This document shows positions 6,151 through 7,712 of a stretch of 7,712 nucleotides of DNA, piece after piece. How positions within the stretch are numbered: the first letter of the stretch is position 1; every line of letters begins with the position of its first letter. Source of the DNA: Candidatus Eiseniibacteriota bacterium (GTDB taxonomy: Bacteria; Joyebacterota; Joyebacteria; Joyebacterales; Joyebacteraceae); contig DAOVNE010000049.1 in the NCBI GenBank assembly GCA_030630395.1, forward strand, positions 1 to 7,712, written 5' to 3'. The notes below the pieces were generated by a model that was not told where the DNA came from, made no database searches, and saw nothing but the letters and a program-made list of their open reading frames with translations. Both the position numbers and the translations under genes were made by a program.

Positions 6151-6747
6151 TCACCTGTACAGGGCCTTGATGCCGCCCCAGTGGGTGCGTTCAGTGGGAG
6201 TTTCATCGCCGACGATCACGTCATCGATCTCGACGTACCACGCGATGCCGTTTTCACTTGGATCAAAGAAGTGGAATCGCAGCGCAATGGTACCCCCGGC
6301 GTAGAGATCCAGAGGGATGACTACGTCATGGCCCGGGAGACCGTTCGACGTGCCGTGATCCTCGTTCCAGCTCAGGATGTTCGTCCAGCCCCCCTCGAAC
6401 CAGAGGTCCACCTCGAGAAAATCCCTGTTCATGAAGTTCTGGTAGTTGGCTCGGAAGAAGAGGATGGCATTGAGAGGGCACTGGAATTGCGGCGTCTCGA
6501 GTGTCGTGTCGAACGCCAGCTCCCCAGCCGCCTCTGGTCTGACACATGCGCACGATCCCAGGCCCCCCGTCCAGTTATCAATGCCCCAGTGAGTATTCGT
6601 GTCCCACGTGACACCATTTCCCGCGAGGTCCTCGACCACCCAGCCGGCAGGGGGGAATGCTCCCTCGAACCGCTCGACGAGGCCTTCTCCAGCGGCCGTG
6701 CATGTCATGAGTGGCAGCATACAGACAACGAGAGCAATCGGCTTCAT
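6151..6747 (-). CDS. Small secreted MAM/choice-of-anchor J-like protein, paralog B, with WGxIKAxxR tail
   Basis: This 198-aa protein has an N-terminal export signal (MKPIALVVCMLPLMTCTAAG, probably cut around residues 19-22). LMTC at 13-16 resembles a lipobox but lacks the usual small residue before Cys, so signal peptidase I cleavage is more likely. The mature domain matches paralog A motif for motif: WDTN 48-51, DNWTGG 57-62, NYQN 101-104, WNEDHG 127-132, RFHFFDP 157-163 and WYVEIDDVIV 170-179. It also ends in the same kind of tail, HWGGIKALYR. Cysteines differ from paralog A: Cys66, Cys68 and Cys90 are present, and the residue matching Cys44 of A is not Cys. The ribosome binding site is weak (AAGG about nine bases upstream). 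It is transcribed ahead of paralog A and away from the DUF5916 gene. The fold is probably a binding or adhesion jelly-roll; ligand and role are unknown. Confidence 0.85.
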   Translation of the reverse strand: MKPIALVVCMLPLMTCTAAGEGLVERFEGAFPPAGWVVEDLAGNGVTWDTNTHWGIDNWTGGLGSCACVRPEAAGELAFDTTLETPQFQCPLNAILFFRANYQNFMNRDFLEVDLWFEGGWTNILSWNEDHGTSNGLPGHDVVIPLDLYAGGTIALRFHFFDPSENGIAWYVEIDDVIVGDETPTERTHWGGIKALYR

Positions 6748-6789
6748 ATGATGCGCCTTGCGTAGGGGGTATCTCCACGTTGTCGGCTG

Positions 6790-6816
6790 ATACTACCACT
6801 CAGCGTGATTCGGCAA
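6790..6816 (-). promoter_or_regulatory. Candidate promoter for secreted paralog B
   Basis: On the minus strand TAGTAT (6795-6790) is preceded directly by TGG, an extended -10 (TGn), with TTGCCG (6816-6811) 15 bases upstream. The short spacer makes the -35 doubtful, though extended -10 promoters need it less. It would give a leader of about 35-40 bases before the ATG at 6747. Confidence 0.25.
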
Positions 6817-7002
6817 GAGGGAAATCCGTGCATTCGTGAGACGCCGGTTCCAGAGCGGCCGCCTGAGTGCCCGAATGTGCGAACCGGTCAGGGCATCCGC
6901 GCCAACGCGAGCATCGCATCCAACGCTACGGAGTGGTAACGTGTCAGATGAGGCGGTTGTACGAGTCTCACGATCGAGTGACCCCGTCCCACAGGAGTGA
7001 AA

Positions 7003-7712
7003 ATGCGCCTCCCATCCATGCTTGCGTTTGCGGCATCACTGTCATTCCTCATCTCGGCTTCGGGCGCCGAGGCATCGTTTCCCGCGTTCGAGCCGTCGGA
7101 TGTCGCCAATGGCCTGAACGGCCTCTCTGACGGCATCGCCACAGAGCGGCCGTCGGTACGGGCGCATCGACTGGCTGACGGCGAGGCTGTCATACTGGAC
7201 GGGCGATTGGACGACCCGGTGTGGCCGAATGCTGAGCTGGCGGGTGGCTTTCGCCAGTGGGATCCGAACCGCGGAGAGGACGCGAGCGAGCAGACGACCT
7301 TCAGAGTCGTCTACGATGACGAAGCGATATACTTCGGCATAGCTTGTTTTGAATCGACCCCGGAGGACATTCGCAGCCAGCTATGTCGCCGTGACAACAT
7401 GATCGGCTCGGACATCATCAGTATCTATCTGGACACCTACCATGACCACGTCACCGGATACAACTTCCGCGTGAATCCGCATGGTGTTCAGCGTGACGTC
7501 TATGTCTACAACGATGGCCAGATGGACCCGGACTGGGACGCTGTCTGGGACGCGGAAACTTCCACGGACGAGAGCGGCTGGTACGCCGAGATACGGATCC
7601 CGTTCGCCAGCGTGCGCTACAAGAGCGGAAGCGAGATAACCTGGGGCTGCAATATCTACCGATCCATGCACGCCCGCGGTGAGGACACTTCATGGGTCAA
7701 CTGGGACAGGGA
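7003..7712 (+). CDS. Secreted CBM9-like/DUF5916 family protein, N-terminal part (partial, runs off the right edge)
   Basis: The visible 236 residues are open at the right edge. The ATG has AGGAG (6993-6997) five bases upstream and starts a signal peptide (MRLPSMLAFAASLSFLISAS, likely cut after about Ala22-Ala24). From about residue 62 comes the carbohydrate-binding family 9-like domain found at the head of DUF5916 proteins. Its motifs are ILDGRLDDPVW 64-74, FRQWDPNRGEDASEQTTFRV 83-102, YDDEAIYFGIACFE 104-117, RRDNMIGSDIISIYLDTY 129-146, FRVNPHGVQRDVYVYND 155-171, WDAVWDAE 178-185, GWYAEIRIPFASVRY 192-206 and WGCNIYR 214-220. In complete family members this domain is followed by a large DUF5916 beta-rich, probably outer-membrane barrel-like region of several hundred residues, expected beyond the window. 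The exact function of the family is not established; sugar or polymer binding at the surface is inferred from the CBM9 resemblance. It is divergent from paralog B, sharing a 255-bp upstream region in which I see no convincing plus-strand promoter. Confidence 0.9.
   Translation, partial: MRLPSMLAFAASLSFLISASGAEASFPAFEPSDVANGLNGLSDGIATERPSVRAHRLADGEAVILDGRLDDPVWPNAELAGGFRQWDPNRGEDASEQTTFRVVYDDEAIYFGIACFESTPEDIRSQLCRRDNMIGSDIISIYLDTYHDHVTGYNFRVNPHGVQRDVYVYNDGQMDPDWDAVWDAETSTDESGWYAEIRIPFASVRYKSGSEITWGCNIYRSMHARGEDTSWVNWDR

Noticed and set aside
6154..6163. Palindrome CCTGTACAGG at the end of secreted paralog B as a terminator
   Set aside because: It has no loop, overlaps the last codons and is not followed by a T-run.
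6148..6765. 205-codon plus-strand frame covering secreted paralog B
   Set aside because: It is the mirror of a gene with a signal peptide and a clear paralog next door; its own translation is charged and featureless. A similar mirror frame exists opposite paralog A (5214-5648).
6844..6887. Inverted repeat CCGGTTC/GAACCGG with a 30-base loop in the divergent gap
   Set aside because: A 7-bp match over this distance is expected by chance in a GC-rich gap of this size; it resembles neither a tRNA nor a terminator.

Overview
The window looks like chromosomal DNA from a GC-rich (roughly 60% by eye), Gram-negative-type bacterium. It carries several Sec-exported proteins, and one of them ends in a FlgD-like/type IX secretion (Por-type) C-terminal sorting domain. 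GC-rich DNA, LVIVD-repeat and choice-of-anchor-like secreted proteins, a CBM9-like/DUF5916 protein and FlgD-type tails are together typical of FCB-group candidate phyla such as Eisenbacteria, Krumholzibacteriota or Latescibacterota. That placement is inference; no rRNA or marker gene is present.

Layout. (1) 1-2392, minus strand: two ABC exporter half-transporters joined by a 4-bp ATGA overlap. The promoter-proximal one is complete (597 aa); the second runs off the left edge after 200 residues. (2) 2393-2658: divergent intergenic region with a candidate minus-strand promoter for the ABC operon and a good sigma70-like plus-strand promoter. (3) 2659-5217, plus strand: an 852-aa secreted protein built from fourteen 42-residue LVIVD repeats, best explained as two seven-bladed beta-propellers, followed by an Ig/discoidin-like module and a FlgD/T9SS tail. 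(4) 5218-5348: convergent gap with a strong terminator hairpin that can serve both strands. (5) 5349-6747, minus strand: two tandem paralogous secreted proteins of about 197 aa, resembling MAM/choice-of-anchor J folds. Both end in the same short tail, WGxIKAxxR. (6) 6748-7002: divergent intergenic region with no gene seen. (7) 7003 to the right edge, plus strand: the N-terminal 236 residues of a secreted CBM9-like/DUF5916 protein.

How the parts relate. Apart from the ABC exporter, everything encodes cell-surface or secreted proteins with signal peptides. The LVIVD protein carries a recognised type of C-terminal sorting domain. The two small paralogs lack it and share a different, very short conserved C-terminus that may be a separate sorting or anchoring signal. 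No gene cluster of an obviously new enzymatic or defence system is visible. The most interesting points are the WGxIKAxxR tail and the clean double-propeller architecture. No tRNA, rRNA, CRISPR array, insertion sequence or integration site was recognised.
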